A DNA stretch of 36,657 bases from Desulfobacteraceae bacterium (GTDB lineage Bacteria > Desulfobacterota > Desulfobacteria > Desulfobacterales > JAABTS01). Location: the NCBI GenBank assembly GCA_011389735.1, contig JAABTS010000043.1, positions 1-36,657 on the forward strand, in the 5' to 3' direction. A model generated the notes under the pieces. It ran no database searches and was not told the origin of the DNA. It saw only the letters and a list, made by a program, of their open reading frames with translations. Shown piece by piece: positions 17,727 to 25,946 of this stretch (positions are counted from its first letter, which is position 1; the number at the start of each line of letters is the position of its first letter). The position numbers and the translations under genes are program-made.

Positions 17727-17766
17727 GCGGGCCCGGGATCATACCGTTCTCATTTCCCGGGCCCGC
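17727..17766. promoter_or_regulatory. Strong hairpin downstream of the substrate-binding protein gene
   Basis: GCGGGCCCGGGA at 17727-17738 pairs perfectly with TCCCGGGCCCGC at 17755-17766, with a 16-nt loop. It resembles the central hairpin of repeat family 1. In the direction of the dpp operon no T-run follows, so it looks more like an mRNA 3'-end stabiliser or partial terminator than an intrinsic terminator. A T6 run follows it on the plus strand, where no gene ends. Confidence 0.55.
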
Positions 17767-17828
17767 GCATTTTTTGGCCGGCGGTTGCCCGTGTTTCAAC
17801 TCGAACCGGCCAATCGATACCGCGCCGG

Positions 17829-19382
17829 TCAGTGAACGACCAGATCTCCGAAATATGGAAAATTCTGAACATTGACGATCTGTTCGATCTCGACATTCTG
17901 TTTTCCCGCCCATGACAGGTTTTGCCAGTGGAGTGGAATAAAAGCGGCGTCATCATAGAGAATCTGCTCGACTTCCTGAAGCATGGTCGCTCTTTTATCC
18001 TGATCAGTCTCTGTTTGAGAGGCCAGAATGAGCCGATCAACTTTGGGGTTGCAATAATTGCCGCTGTTGTACTGGCCGTAACCGGTTTCCTTGTTGGGGC
18101 ACATCAGCAGAAATTCGGTGTAATTGGCGGAATCCTCAGTGTCCGGATGCCATCCGATCATCTGGATGTCGGCCGTCTGGGCGTCGAATTGATCCCAGTA
18201 TTGCGCTTTGGGCATGGTCTTGAGGTTCACCTTGATGTTGATTTTGGAAAGCATGGACGCCGCGGCCTCCGCAATTTTTTCGTCATTGACGTATCGGTTG
18301 TTCGGCGCGATCATTGTGCATTCAAACCCTTTTTCGAGTCCGGCCGCTTTCATCAATTGCATGGCCTTTTCCAGATCGTAGCGAGGAACAAGGTTTTCCT
18401 TGAATCCGGCGAACCCTTCGGGGCCTTGCTGGCCCGCCGTCGTGGCCGTGCCTTTCATAATCTTCTCGACAATTCCTTGATTGTTGACGGCATAGACCAT
18501 CGCCATCCGAACCCGTTTATCCTGGAATTCCGGCTTTCGTTTTTGATTCAACTGGAACGTGATGATCCGGCTTCCGGACATTGTGACCAGCTTACTTTTG
18601 GCGTCTCGCTCGATACGGGCGTAATCCTGAGGCGGAACCGGCATGATGAAATCCACATCGCCGGACAGCATCGCCGCCACCCGAGTGGCGTCGCTTTTAA
18701 TAGGCGTCAAAATAATGGTGTCGACATTTCCGGGAGATTTTTTATCCCAATAATCCGCAAAGGCCTTAAATTCCGTCTTTACGCCCTGTTCCCGGTAACC
18801 CACCGTGTATTTGCCGGTTCCGGATTCATGGGATAACGCGAACGAAGGGCCGGTTTTGGCGATCAGATCCTTGGGCTGTCCGTTTTCATCGGTTCCGGTG
18901 TAAAACTTGCGATCCAGGGGAAAGATATACGTGGCCATGTTCATCAACAACGCATAAGGCTTTTTGGTGACCAGATCAACCGTGTAGTCATCGATCACTT
19001 TAGCGCCCTCAAAAGGTTCGAACAATCCCTTGAAATCCTGGCTTCTTTTTAAACGTTCAAGGGTCCATTCCACATCTTTCGCCGTGAACGGGTTGCCGCT
19101 ATGGAATTTCACGTTTTTGCGAAGATAAAACCGCATGGTCAAATCATCCACCCGTTCCCATTTTTCAGCCAGACGAGGTTCGAAATTCATGTTCTTGTCC
19201 CATCGGACCAGCGGATCAAAGACCATATGGGAATATTGCAGCATTCCTCCGGACAACTGAACATGAGGGTCAAGGGACACCGGATCCGCGTCCATAGCCA
19301 GTTTCAAAGTTTTAGCCCCTGCGGAAACCCCTAAACAGAGAAAAAAAACGCATACCAGACACACCGCCAATTTCTTCTTCAT
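17829..19382 (-). CDS. dppA: Periplasmic peptide-binding protein (SBP family 5, DppA-like)
   Basis: The product is 517 residues from the ATG at 19382, which has AAGGAG six bases upstream; an upstream in-frame ATG lacks this. A signal peptide (MKKKLAVCLVCVFFLCLGVS, then AGA) is followed by DADPVSLDPHVQ, the start of family 5 binding proteins. WERVDDLTMRFYLRKNVKF and LIAKTGPSFALSHESGTGKY are further family segments. It captures peptides or similar solutes in the periplasm and delivers them to DppBC. The ligand cannot be inferred from sequence alone. It heads the operon, separated from dppB by a repeat and a hairpin. Confidence 0.93.
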   Translation of the reverse strand: MKKKLAVCLVCVFFLCLGVSAGAKTLKLAMDADPVSLDPHVQLSGGMLQYSHMVFDPLVRWDKNMNFEPRLAEKWERVDDLTMRFYLRKNVKFHSGNPFTAKDVEWTLERLKRSQDFKGLFEPFEGAKVIDDYTVDLVTKKPYALLMNMATYIFPLDRKFYTGTDENGQPKDLIAKTGPSFALSHESGTGKYTVGYREQGVKTEFKAFADYWDKKSPGNVDTIILTPIKSDATRVAAMLSGDVDFIMPVPPQDYARIERDAKSKLVTMSGSRIITFQLNQKRKPEFQDKRVRMAMVYAVNNQGIVEKIMKGTATTAGQQGPEGFAGFKENLVPRYDLEKAMQLMKAAGLEKGFECTMIAPNNRYVNDEKIAEAAASMLSKINIKVNLKTMPKAQYWDQFDAQTADIQMIGWHPDTEDSANYTEFLLMCPNKETGYGQYNSGNYCNPKVDRLILASQTETDQDKRATMLQEVEQILYDDAAFIPLHWQNLSWAGKQNVEIEQIVNVQNFPYFGDLVVH

Positions 19383-19541
19383 TGCATTCTCCTTTGTAAT
19401 GTTGTGATTGTCAATGACCACCCGACTTCCGATTGAACCGGCGCGCCATGATTCCGAATCAGGCGCTCCCGGTAACGAAATTACATCCCCGGAACGGTTA
19501 TCGGGAAATTCCGTTCGAAACTCTCGAGTCGGGATCGATCA

Positions 19542-19648
19542 ACAGGTTTTCAGAAATTGTATTTCACGAGCCGGCAGGATTGGGATCACACGATTCGCAT
19601 ATCTCAAGCCTGCAACACAGTGAAATTTGATTTCTGGAAGGCTATATA
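19542..19648 (-). repeat. Repeat family 1, full copy upstream of dppA
   Basis: It reads AACAGGTTTTCAGAAATTG at the left and TTTCTGGAAGGCTATA at the right, with AGCCTGCAACACAGTG in the right half. The central hairpin is diverged. It lies about 160 bp upstream of the dppA start. Confidence 0.8.
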
Positions 19649-19751
19649 AAGGATCATAGCGCTTCGGTCAAGTATGAAAATGTTTCTTTCTCCCGAACCC
19701 TGCTTTCCGGTTTCGAATTCAGTCCTTCAAAACTAATCTTTCTGAAATTTT

Positions 19752-19896
19752 TGGGCCTGGTTCCAATTTCGGCCATATGAGAAGAACCACGAAATACACA
19801 AAAAAACACGAAAACAATTTTATAAACATTTTTCGTAGATTTCGTGGGGCCGTTTTGAAATATAAGCGGCCGGTTTTTGAACCAAACTGAAATTTT
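19752..19896. repeat. Repeat family 3 copy
   Basis: The left end is CCTGGTTCCAATTTCGGCCAT and is followed by ACCACGAAATACACA; the right half has TTCGTAGATTTCGTGG then ATATAAGCGGCCGG. The inner ACCACGAAAT and ATTTCGTGG are inverted. The same ends bound the copy at 20882-21183. Confidence 0.65.
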
Positions 19897-19941
19897 TCAT
19901 AGGCTCGAGGACGTCAATGAAAACCCATAGGATAAACTGGG

Positions 19942-20793
19942 TCAATTTTTTTTAAATACCGCGTGCGTGACCTGGACGAGATTCCTGTTAAAGCCGTTCA
20001 GCCCCTCGGAATGGCCTGTAAACAGGTATCCGCCCGGTATTAATTGCCGGCAGAGCTTGTCAAGAACGGCTTTTTGTGTCGGCCGGTCAAAATAGATAAA
20101 CACGTTGCGGCAAAAAATGATGTCCATTTTATCCGCAAAATAATAACTCTCGGCCATCAGGTTCATTTTCCGGAACGTAACCAGAGATCGGATTTCAGGA
20201 GACATCCTAATTAGCCGTTTTTTATGATCCTTGCTTTTCAGTAAATATTTATTCCTTAAATTAGCCGGAATGGCGTCGGCGTCCTCCATGTCATAAATAC
20301 CGGTTTTGGCCTGTTCAAGCACTCTTGTCGAAATGTCCGTGCCTGCGACGCTGAAACGAAACCTGTGGCGGTTTTGGCTGTAATCCGCAAGCACCATGGC
20401 CAGGGTGTAAACCTCTTTACCCGTGGAACAGCCGGCGCTCCAAATCCGGGCGGCCCTTTGTACGCCTGCGCCTTGATTGGCGATCAGGTCGGGCAAGGCC
20501 GTTTCGGTAAGAAACGTAAAATGCTTGGGCTCCCGAAAAAAATCGGTCTTGTTGGTGGTCACGGCGTTCAGCAGATTCTGAAGTTCCCCTTTCCTCCCCT
20601 GAGGGCTGAATACATATTCACAATATTCATCAAAGGAATTCATTCCGACGATCCTTAGCCGCTTTAAAAGCCGGGACTGAAGCATCACTTTCTTTCCTTC
20701 ATGCATCCGGATACCCAGCTCCTCTCCGATAAATTCGGATAAGCGGGCAAATACTTTCTCGGACATGACAAATTGCTCGCCGCTATAGGTCAT
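19942..20793 (-). CDS. cheR: Chemotaxis protein methyltransferase CheR
   Basis: The product is 283 residues from the ATG at 20793, ten bases after AGGAG; another ATG at 20802 is too close to that site. An N-terminal helical domain (residues 1-70) is followed by NAVTTNKTDFFREPKHF, the CheR hallmark, and the SAM-binding loop IWSAGCSTGKEVYTLAM, where most CheRs have TGEEPYS. DIIFCRNVFIYFD is the conserved acidic/NV motif near the active site. It methylates chemoreceptor glutamates using S-adenosylmethionine. No che operon surrounds it. The C-terminus (FTGHSEGLNG) is standard. Confidence 0.94.
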   Translation of the reverse strand: MTYSGEQFVMSEKVFARLSEFIGEELGIRMHEGKKVMLQSRLLKRLRIVGMNSFDEYCEYVFSPQGRKGELQNLLNAVTTNKTDFFREPKHFTFLTETALPDLIANQGAGVQRAARIWSAGCSTGKEVYTLAMVLADYSQNRHRFRFSVAGTDISTRVLEQAKTGIYDMEDADAIPANLRNKYLLKSKDHKKRLIRMSPEIRSLVTFRKMNLMAESYYFADKMDIIFCRNVFIYFDRPTQKAVLDKLCRQLIPGGYLFTGHSEGLNGFNRNLVQVTHAVFKKN

Positions 20794-20813
20794 CTCTTTC
20801 ATTCTCCTGAATA

Positions 20814-20845
20814 TGGGCTTTCAGAAATTAAGTTTCTGAAAAACG
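20814..20845 (-). repeat. Repeat family 1, short partial
   Basis: GGGCTTTCAGAAATTAAGT then TTCTGAAAAAC is a fused-end fragment of family 1 lying upstream of cheR. Confidence 0.45.
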
Positions 20846-20881
20846 ACAGCCTGTTGGAAATTTCGGGGTTAAAAAAAAATC

Positions 20882-21183
20882 GGGCCGGGTTCTATTTTCG
20901 GCCATTTTAATAAAACCACGAAATAAACGAAACACACCAAAAAAATTTCATCAATATTTTGGCATCCTTCATAAACCCAGGAAAGTGGTTGACACTTTCC
21001 AAGTCGGGATCGGGATCGGGATCGAAACAATTCGCTCTCGATAGCGATCCCGATAGCGATAGCGATCCCGATCCCGATTTCAAAGTGTAAACTGACAGAT
21101 GAAGGATGCCAATATTTTCGTTTATTTCGTTTATTTCGTGGTAGTATCCAAAAATATAAGCGGCCGGTTTTTAAACTAAATCC
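20882..21183. repeat. Repeat family 3 copy interrupted by a family 4 hairpin element
   Basis: The outer ends (GGGTTCTATTTTCGGCCAT and ATATAAGCGGCCGGTTTTT) and the inverted ACCACGAAATAAACGAAA and TTTATTTCGTGG match family 3. The middle, 20961-21110, is a separate palindromic unit bounded by GGCATCCTTCAT and ATGAAGGATGCC. Inside this, GACACTTTCCAAGTCGGGAT pairs broadly with the CCCGATTTCAAAGTGT region, with GGGATC-type units and CGATAG units between. Confidence 0.75.
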
Positions 21184-21189
21184 AAAAAA

Positions 21190-22746
21190 TCATCCGACAA
21201 CTTCAGCCAACGTAAGCTCAAAGTCTTTAAGGCTGCAAGGCTTCGATATGGATGAACAAAAGCCGTAACGCCCATAATCGGACATGACCGGATCGCTGGA
21301 ATAACCGCTTGTGACGATTCCCTTGACGTGAGGATCGATTTCCTTGAGTATTTTTATGGCGTCTCGCCCTCCCATGCCATTTTTTACCGTCAAATCAAGA
21401 ATGACGGCGTCGAAAGGTTCCCCGGACGACCGTTCCGCCTGAAACATACGTATCGCTTCTTCCCCGTTTTCGGAGAGCGCAGCGTCGTACCCGAGGCGTT
21501 TGAGCATTCGGGCCAGCAGTTTTCTGACATCGGGTTCGTCGTCCATCACAAGTATTTTTTTAGTTCCAGCGTTGCTTCCAGTCCCGGCTTGCGGCTCGCC
21601 AAATACGCCTTCCGCTTTACCGGAAACGGCGGCCGAAGGGCCGGGGTCATAAGCAGGCAAATAGATACGGACGGACGCTCCCGCCCCCTTCTCAGACTTT
21701 ACCTTGATCTCGCCGCCGTGTTTTTTTATGATGGAATATGCGGTGGCCAGGCCCAATCCCATCCCGCGTCCGCCTCTTCGCTGTTTGGTCGAAAAATAGG
21801 GATCGAAAATTCTGGGCAAATCTTTTTCCGAAATGCCTTTGCCGCTATCCGTGACAGTGATTTCTATGCGGTTTTCCAGCCCTGCCCCGTACGGATTCGC
21901 CTTTTTATCCGGATCGCCGTCGATGTTTCTCGTCCGGATGACAACCCGGCCCGGCCCGACTGCGGCCTCGGCCGCGTTGATAAGGATATTTCGAATCACG
22001 TGCGCCATCTGATCCCTGTCGAATTCAACGAGCCGCAGATCGTTCGCCGGATCGAATTCAACCTTTATGTTCGATCCTGATTCAAAAGCGGCGGCCGTTT
22101 CATAAATCAAACGGTTAATCTCTCCTTGCTTTCTCAAAGGCCTGCCGCCGCTTGAAAAGGTGATCAGTTGTCGAGTCAATTCCCTCGCACTGAGACAGGC
22201 GTTTTGGGCCTCACTGATAAATTCCCGGACTTCCTCCGCGCCAGGGGCCTTTTCCTTGATCAGCTCGATATTGCCCAGGATTACGTACAACAAATTGTTA
22301 AAATCATGAGCGATCCCGCCGGCCAGAATTCCAAGGGATTCCAGTTTGCTGATTCTTAACAGCTCCTCTTCCCTGCCGTGCTTGTAAAGGGCGATTTCAA
22401 TCGCGGCCCGCAGTTCGGACATGTCCTTGAGAGGCTTTGACAGGTAGCCGAAAGGTTCGGTGCGGGAGGCTCGTTCAATGGTTTTATCATCTCCATAGGA
22501 CGTCAGAAATATGACAGGGATCGAAAATCGCTTTTTAATCAGCGCGGCGGTTTCAATTCCGTCGATTTCCCCTTCTAATTTGATATCCATCAAAATAACG
22601 TCCGGCGTGGTTTCTTCCAGGTTCAGCAGGGCTTCTTCACCGGAGGTCGCCATGACGGGGACGGAATACCCAAGCTTTTGAAGATGCTCGCGCATATCCA
22701 TCGCCACAATGACTTCATCTTCAACGATCATTATCTGTTTTTGCAA
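21190..22746 (-). CDS. Hybrid sensor kinase: REC - HisKA/HATPase - REC
   Basis: The product is 518 residues from a TTG at 22746, with AAGGAA eight bases upstream; an ATG five codons later lacks a ribosome site. REC1 starts IMIVEDEVIVAMD with phosphoacceptor Asp54 (LMDIKLEG). The kinase part has H-box GGIAHDFNNLL with His147, an N-box (IRNILINAAEA), and G-boxes TDSGKGIS and RGMGLGLATAY. REC2 (KKILVMDDEPDVRKLL) has phosphoacceptor Asp451 (ILDLTVKNG). All catalytic residues look intact. There is no membrane segment, so it is cytoplasmic and is probably driven by phosphorylation of REC1. It has no cognate regulator next to it. The input and output partners are unknown. Confidence 0.92.
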   Translation of the reverse strand: MQKQIMIVEDEVIVAMDMREHLQKLGYSVPVMATSGEEALLNLEETTPDVILMDIKLEGEIDGIETAALIKKRFSIPVIFLTSYGDDKTIERASRTEPFGYLSKPLKDMSELRAAIEIALYKHGREEELLRISKLESLGILAGGIAHDFNNLLYVILGNIELIKEKAPGAEEVREFISEAQNACLSARELTRQLITFSSGGRPLRKQGEINRLIYETAAAFESGSNIKVEFDPANDLRLVEFDRDQMAHVIRNILINAAEAAVGPGRVVIRTRNIDGDPDKKANPYGAGLENRIEITVTDSGKGISEKDLPRIFDPYFSTKQRRGGRGMGLGLATAYSIIKKHGGEIKVKSEKGAGASVRIYLPAYDPGPSAAVSGKAEGVFGEPQAGTGSNAGTKKILVMDDEPDVRKLLARMLKRLGYDAALSENGEEAIRMFQAERSSGEPFDAVILDLTVKNGMGGRDAIKILKEIDPHVKGIVTSGYSSDPVMSDYGRYGFCSSISKPCSLKDFELTLAEVVG

Positions 22747-22910
22747 AATTCTATTTCCTTGATCGAATCCGGTTTTTTGAATTCCGAACTTCCGGAGGTT
22801 CGATTGAAACGACGCGACGCGCCAATGAAAACTGTTTATAAATTCGATTTTACAAAAGGAGGTTCCGCAAAAATCCAACGGACGTCGTCCCTGCATGGCC
22901 GTCAATTATC

Positions 22911-23012
22911 TATAGCCCTCCGGAAATTCAATTTCACTGCGTTGCCGGCCCAGGATATACGACAGTATTATCCCAGGCCCGCCCTCTTGTGCAATTAATT
23001 CTGAAAATCTGA
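22911..23012 (+). repeat. Repeat family 1, full copy
   Basis: It starts TATAGCCCTCCGGAAATTC and continues GTTGCCGGCCCAGGATATAC, with ATTATCCCAGGCCCGCC in the right half. The right end is slightly diverged. Confidence 0.8.
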
Positions 23013-23143
23013 ATAAACTTTTTTATTTTAACGATTAAAACAAATCGGGTCAATATTTTTATCCGTCCTTGATGGATTTCAGCAAATGCAAGGTGAAACG
23101 CGCCCGATTATGTGAAAATGGCAAACATAAAAGTACTTTAGGC

Positions 23144-23172
23144 TTGCAATTACATTATTGACAGGTTATATG
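23144..23172 (+). promoter_or_regulatory. Candidate sigma-70 promoter upstream of the lipoprotein cluster
   Basis: TTGCAA and TATATG are 17 bp apart, about 170 bp before the first gene of the 23338-27506 cluster. A TTGACA also sits within the spacer, so the exact -35 is ambiguous. The short family 1 repeat would lie in the leader. Confidence 0.3.
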
Positions 23173-23222
23173 AACTGTATTTCGGTTTATGAATCGTGGA
23201 TCGATCCTTAGCTCCTTTCTTT

Positions 23223-23258
23223 ACAGGTTCTCAGAAATTAAATTTCTGGAAGGCTATA
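23223..23258 (-). repeat. Repeat family 1, clean short form
   Basis: ACAGGTTCTCAGAAATTAAA leads directly into TTTCTGGAAGGCTATA. Both family 1 ends are present, joined at their shared GAAATTAAATTTC, and the central hairpin is missing. Confidence 0.7.
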
Positions 23259-23337
23259 TGCAGATTCAAGGCCGGCTTTATCGAGCAGGGATCGGCTCCG
23301 CATGTCATTCGGGAGTTAACCAATAGTTGGAGGTATC

Positions 23338-24219
23338 ATGATGTACAAAGCAATTTTTACCCGAAAATCCGTATTTCTCCTGATCTTGTCAATCGCATTT
23401 CTGTCGGCGGGATGTTCTCCGTCGGTATATAGGAAGCCGATCAAGGAATTCAGTTCGACGGTGGCTGCAAGCGGCCAGTTGCTGGAAACCTATGTGGAAA
23501 AGAACCGCCTTGCCGTAATAGACGCCACTGTCGAAAAAATCGCCCAGGAAAGAAGGCGGCTGTCTTATACAAATGAAGACGGTACAGTTAAAGTGATCGG
23601 CGCTGAAAGATATGACCTCGATCCGGACACCGGCCGGAACGCCGTTCAAATGATGAACAAAATCGTTGAGTACGCTGAATCGCTTAGAGCCGTGATTGAA
23701 GCGGAAACGCGAGAACAGCTTGAAAATGATATCCAGGGACTGGAATCATCCATCAATAGCCTTCCCGGAAAAAATTCAAACGAAACCACAAGTCAAATCG
23801 GCGCCGCTCTTAAGAACATCGCCGGGGCTTTGATCGACAATAAAAAGCACAACGCCATTAAAGCCGCCGTGGCCGAAGCCCACCCGGTGATCGAGGACGC
23901 CGGGGGATTGTTGAAGGGGATGATCCGCGGAGCGAAAAAAAACGCCGTGCTTATCCAGCGCAAAAATTTGGACAGTCTTATACGCCAGTATAACGATGTA
24001 AAAACTTCAGACACCAACAACGAATTGCTCCTTAAAAAAATCAGCTCTGATATTCGCGACCTGAAGAAGGATATGACTTTCGATCCCAGCCGAATCATCG
24101 ACCGGATGGTCTCCGCCCACCAGGCTTTGAAAGATGCGTCCGAAGAAAAAATCACCCAATCGGAATTGTTGAATGAAATTCATCAATTTCAAGATGCTTT
24201 AATCAAAGCTCAAAATTAA
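23338..24219 (+). CDS. Coiled-coil lipoprotein of unknown function
   Basis: The product is 293 residues. GGAGG lies just before two adjacent ATGs (23338 and 23341); the second has the better spacing. A signal peptide ends in the lipobox LSAGC, with the lipidated cysteine at residue 26. The mature part is almost entirely helical and charged, with heptad-like stretches (ETREQLENDIQGLESSINS; NELLLKKISSDIRDLKKDM). I recognise no enzymatic motif or family. It starts a plus-strand run of four envelope genes and may scaffold or tether the others, which is inference. Confidence 0.82.
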   Translation: MMYKAIFTRKSVFLLILSIAFLSAGCSPSVYRKPIKEFSSTVAASGQLLETYVEKNRLAVIDATVEKIAQERRRLSYTNEDGTVKVIGAERYDLDPDTGRNAVQMMNKIVEYAESLRAVIEAETREQLENDIQGLESSINSLPGKNSNETTSQIGAALKNIAGALIDNKKHNAIKAAVAEAHPVIEDAGGLLKGMIRGAKKNAVLIQRKNLDSLIRQYNDVKTSDTNNELLLKKISSDIRDLKKDMTFDPSRIIDRMVSAHQALKDASEEKITQSELLNEIHQFQDALIKAQN

Positions 24220-24371
24220 CCGGTAAAACCGCCTTAGATCTGTTTGCGGACGCCGGCCGCAGCAACAACGGAGCTTCCGGGAAAACAGGCCGCGCCCTAA
24301 ATTTCCGTAAGGGAACATGTGAATCGATCGATGGAGAACTTGATCAACCTTAATGAATTACAGGGGGGATA

Positions 24372-24707
24372 ATGAGAGAGATTGAAACGAAGCTTAATTT
24401 TTTGGATCGGGAAATCAACGCCTTGAGGCAGGCGAGAAATGAAGCGGCCGAAGCTGGAAAGTTCCAGGAGGAAAACGACTTGTCGGATAAAATCGATATG
24501 TTGGTCAACGATTACGTGCTTTTGAACGACAAAGCGATGCAGCTTCTTGATTCATCGGAAAAAATGCGAAACGTAATCAGCAAGTTCAATGAGATGGAGA
24601 CCAGGATTGAGCAGGAATCAGAAGAACTGGATAAATATTCAAAAGCGGTCAACCGGGCTACCGTTCTTGTCGGATTTCTATCGGATATGGTTAGATTGGT
24701 TGTTTGA
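24372..24707 (+). CDS. Small coiled-coil protein of unknown function
   Basis: The product is 111 residues with an excellent ribosome site (GGGGGG, then ATA before the ATG). There is no signal peptide, so it is probably cytoplasmic. Residues 1-95 are a near-continuous amphipathic helix (TKLNFLDREINALRQARNEA), ending in a more hydrophobic segment, RATVLVGFLSDMVRLVV, that might touch the membrane. I recognise no family. It is 152 bp downstream of the coiled-coil lipoprotein gene and is followed by a nested repeat. Confidence 0.72.
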   Translation: MREIETKLNFLDREINALRQARNEAAEAGKFQEENDLSDKIDMLVNDYVLLNDKAMQLLDSSEKMRNVISKFNEMETRIEQESEELDKYSKAVNRATVLVGFLSDMVRLVV

Positions 24708-24728
24708 AAAATCTAATAAACACATGAG

Positions 24729-25016
24729 GCTTTTCAGATATTCAAATTCACAAAGCGGCGGGCCTGGGATAATACTGTTTCTATATCGTTTCAGATAATT
24801 AATTTCACTGCGTTCCCGGCCCGGGGGGTATACTAATTTTATCATGTTGAATGTTGAATGTTGGATAATGTTGGATGTTGAAAGCGAGTCCCTCCATTCA
24901 GCATTCAACACAAAATGCAACAATCCCGGACCTGCCGCCTTGTGAAATTTAATTCCTGAAAAATTATATATCCCAGGCCGACAAAACAGTGGAAATTGAT
25001 TTCCGGAAGGCTATAC
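24729..25016. repeat. Nested repeat: family 1 within family 1, itself interrupted
   Basis: The outer copy is split: its first half (TTTTCAGATATTCAAATTCAC, then GCGGCGGGCCTGGGATAAT) is at 24733-24773, and its second half (ATATCCCAGGCCGAC, then TTTCCGGAAGGCTATA) at 24967-25016. Between lies an inverse-oriented inner copy (24785-24966). The inner copy is itself split at its centre by a run of GTTGAATGTT/GTTGGAT units and their inverse, CATTCAGCATTCAACA (about 24842-24923). Confidence 0.75.
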
Positions 25017-25090
25017 GCAAATGTAATGAAACATTTGAACGGTAACGGGATGGATCTTGAGTCATCAATACGAAAACCGCCGAGGTAATC

Positions 25091-25897
25091 ATGAGCCGTA
25101 AAACAAATCGAAAAAATATTGCAGGATTAGCGTTTTTTTATATGATTTTGAGCATTTCGATGCTTTTATGCCAGGCGTGCAAGCACGGAGGGGGGGGCGG
25201 CGCATCCTATCCAACGGGCGTTTGGACGGAGAAAAAAGCCGAACTCGAAAGTCGTTTCGGAGTTCCCATTTTTTTGGACAATGTCCGGTTTCCGTCCCAT
25301 TGGAGCGCCAATAATCCTGAATATACGCCTGTTCCCGATGAAAAGAGATATTACGCCATGCTCCAGCTTGAAATCGACCTCTCCAAATATTCACACGGAT
25401 TTTTGAAAAAGTTCTGCTCGGGCGTGTTTATCGTCAATTCCTTGAAATTCGACGGCCAGCCTTACGGCGGCACCAACGACAGCACAAACAAATGGGTTTA
25501 CCTCATTCTATCGACGGTCGGAGACGAAGGCCATCTGGATGCAGTCGGGTTCCATCACGAATTCAGCAGCATTTTATATAAGCGGAACAAGTCCATATTT
25601 CCGGAATCCGCATGGCGATCCGCGAATCCGTCGGATTTTAACTATGTCTTTGAAATGTCTTCATCCCGAAATATCGCATCCCGAAAAACCAATACGAGAG
25701 GAAATTCGTCAACGTACTCCAGGGGTTTTATATGTGAATACGGGGAGCTGACGCTCGAAGACGATATCAACACTTTTTCCCAATACCTCGTAGGGAAACC
25801 CGATAAACTGGCTAAAATATCCGACGAATATTCGAAGATTCAAAGAAAAACAGAGATTCTGAATCAATTTTTCAAGGCGATAGGATACGACGGATAA
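25091..25897 (+). CDS. Putative lipoprotein resembling a zinc metallopeptidase with a lost ligand
   Basis: The product is 268 residues. GAGGT precedes the ATG by four bases. A hydrophobic N-terminus (about 10-26) ends at CQAC, a weak lipobox with Cys30, followed by a GGGGG linker. Residues 153-163 read GFHHEFSSILY. This has the look of the HExxH helix of gluzincin-type lipoproteins (HEFGHIL), but the second zinc histidine is Ser160. A downstream EDDINTFSQYLV and a final helical segment QRKTEILNQFFKAIGYD also resemble those proteins' third-ligand and C-terminal parts. The assignment is by motif pattern only. If right, it is either inactive or uses another ligand. Confidence 0.7.
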   Translation: MSRKTNRKNIAGLAFFYMILSISMLLCQACKHGGGGGASYPTGVWTEKKAELESRFGVPIFLDNVRFPSHWSANNPEYTPVPDEKRYYAMLQLEIDLSKYSHGFLKKFCSGVFIVNSLKFDGQPYGGTNDSTNKWVYLILSTVGDEGHLDAVGFHHEFSSILYKRNKSIFPESAWRSANPSDFNYVFEMSSSRNIASRKTNTRGNSSTYSRGFICEYGELTLEDDINTFSQYLVGKPDKLAKISDEYSKIQRKTEILNQFFKAIGYDG

Positions 25898-25946
25898 TCA
25901 CACCCCCGGACCTCGCGAAGCCACCTGATTCGAATTGTTGTTTCCA

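Larger units (their letters stand above)
22747..23337. other. Divergent intergenic region with repeats and a candidate promoter
   Basis: This 591-bp gap separates the hybrid kinase from the lipoprotein cluster. An open frame upstream of the kinase start shows no family motif and no ribosome site. The gap contains a full family 1 repeat (22911-23012), a candidate promoter (23144-23172) and a short family 1 form (23223-23258). Confidence 0.6.

Noticed and set aside
17727-17766. Intrinsic terminator for dppA
   Set aside because: The stem is strong, but no T-run follows in the operon's direction, so I list it only as a hairpin.
17922-18836. A 304-codon plus-strand open frame inside dppA
   Set aside because: It is antisense to a well-supported binding-protein gene and lacks a ribosome site or domain.
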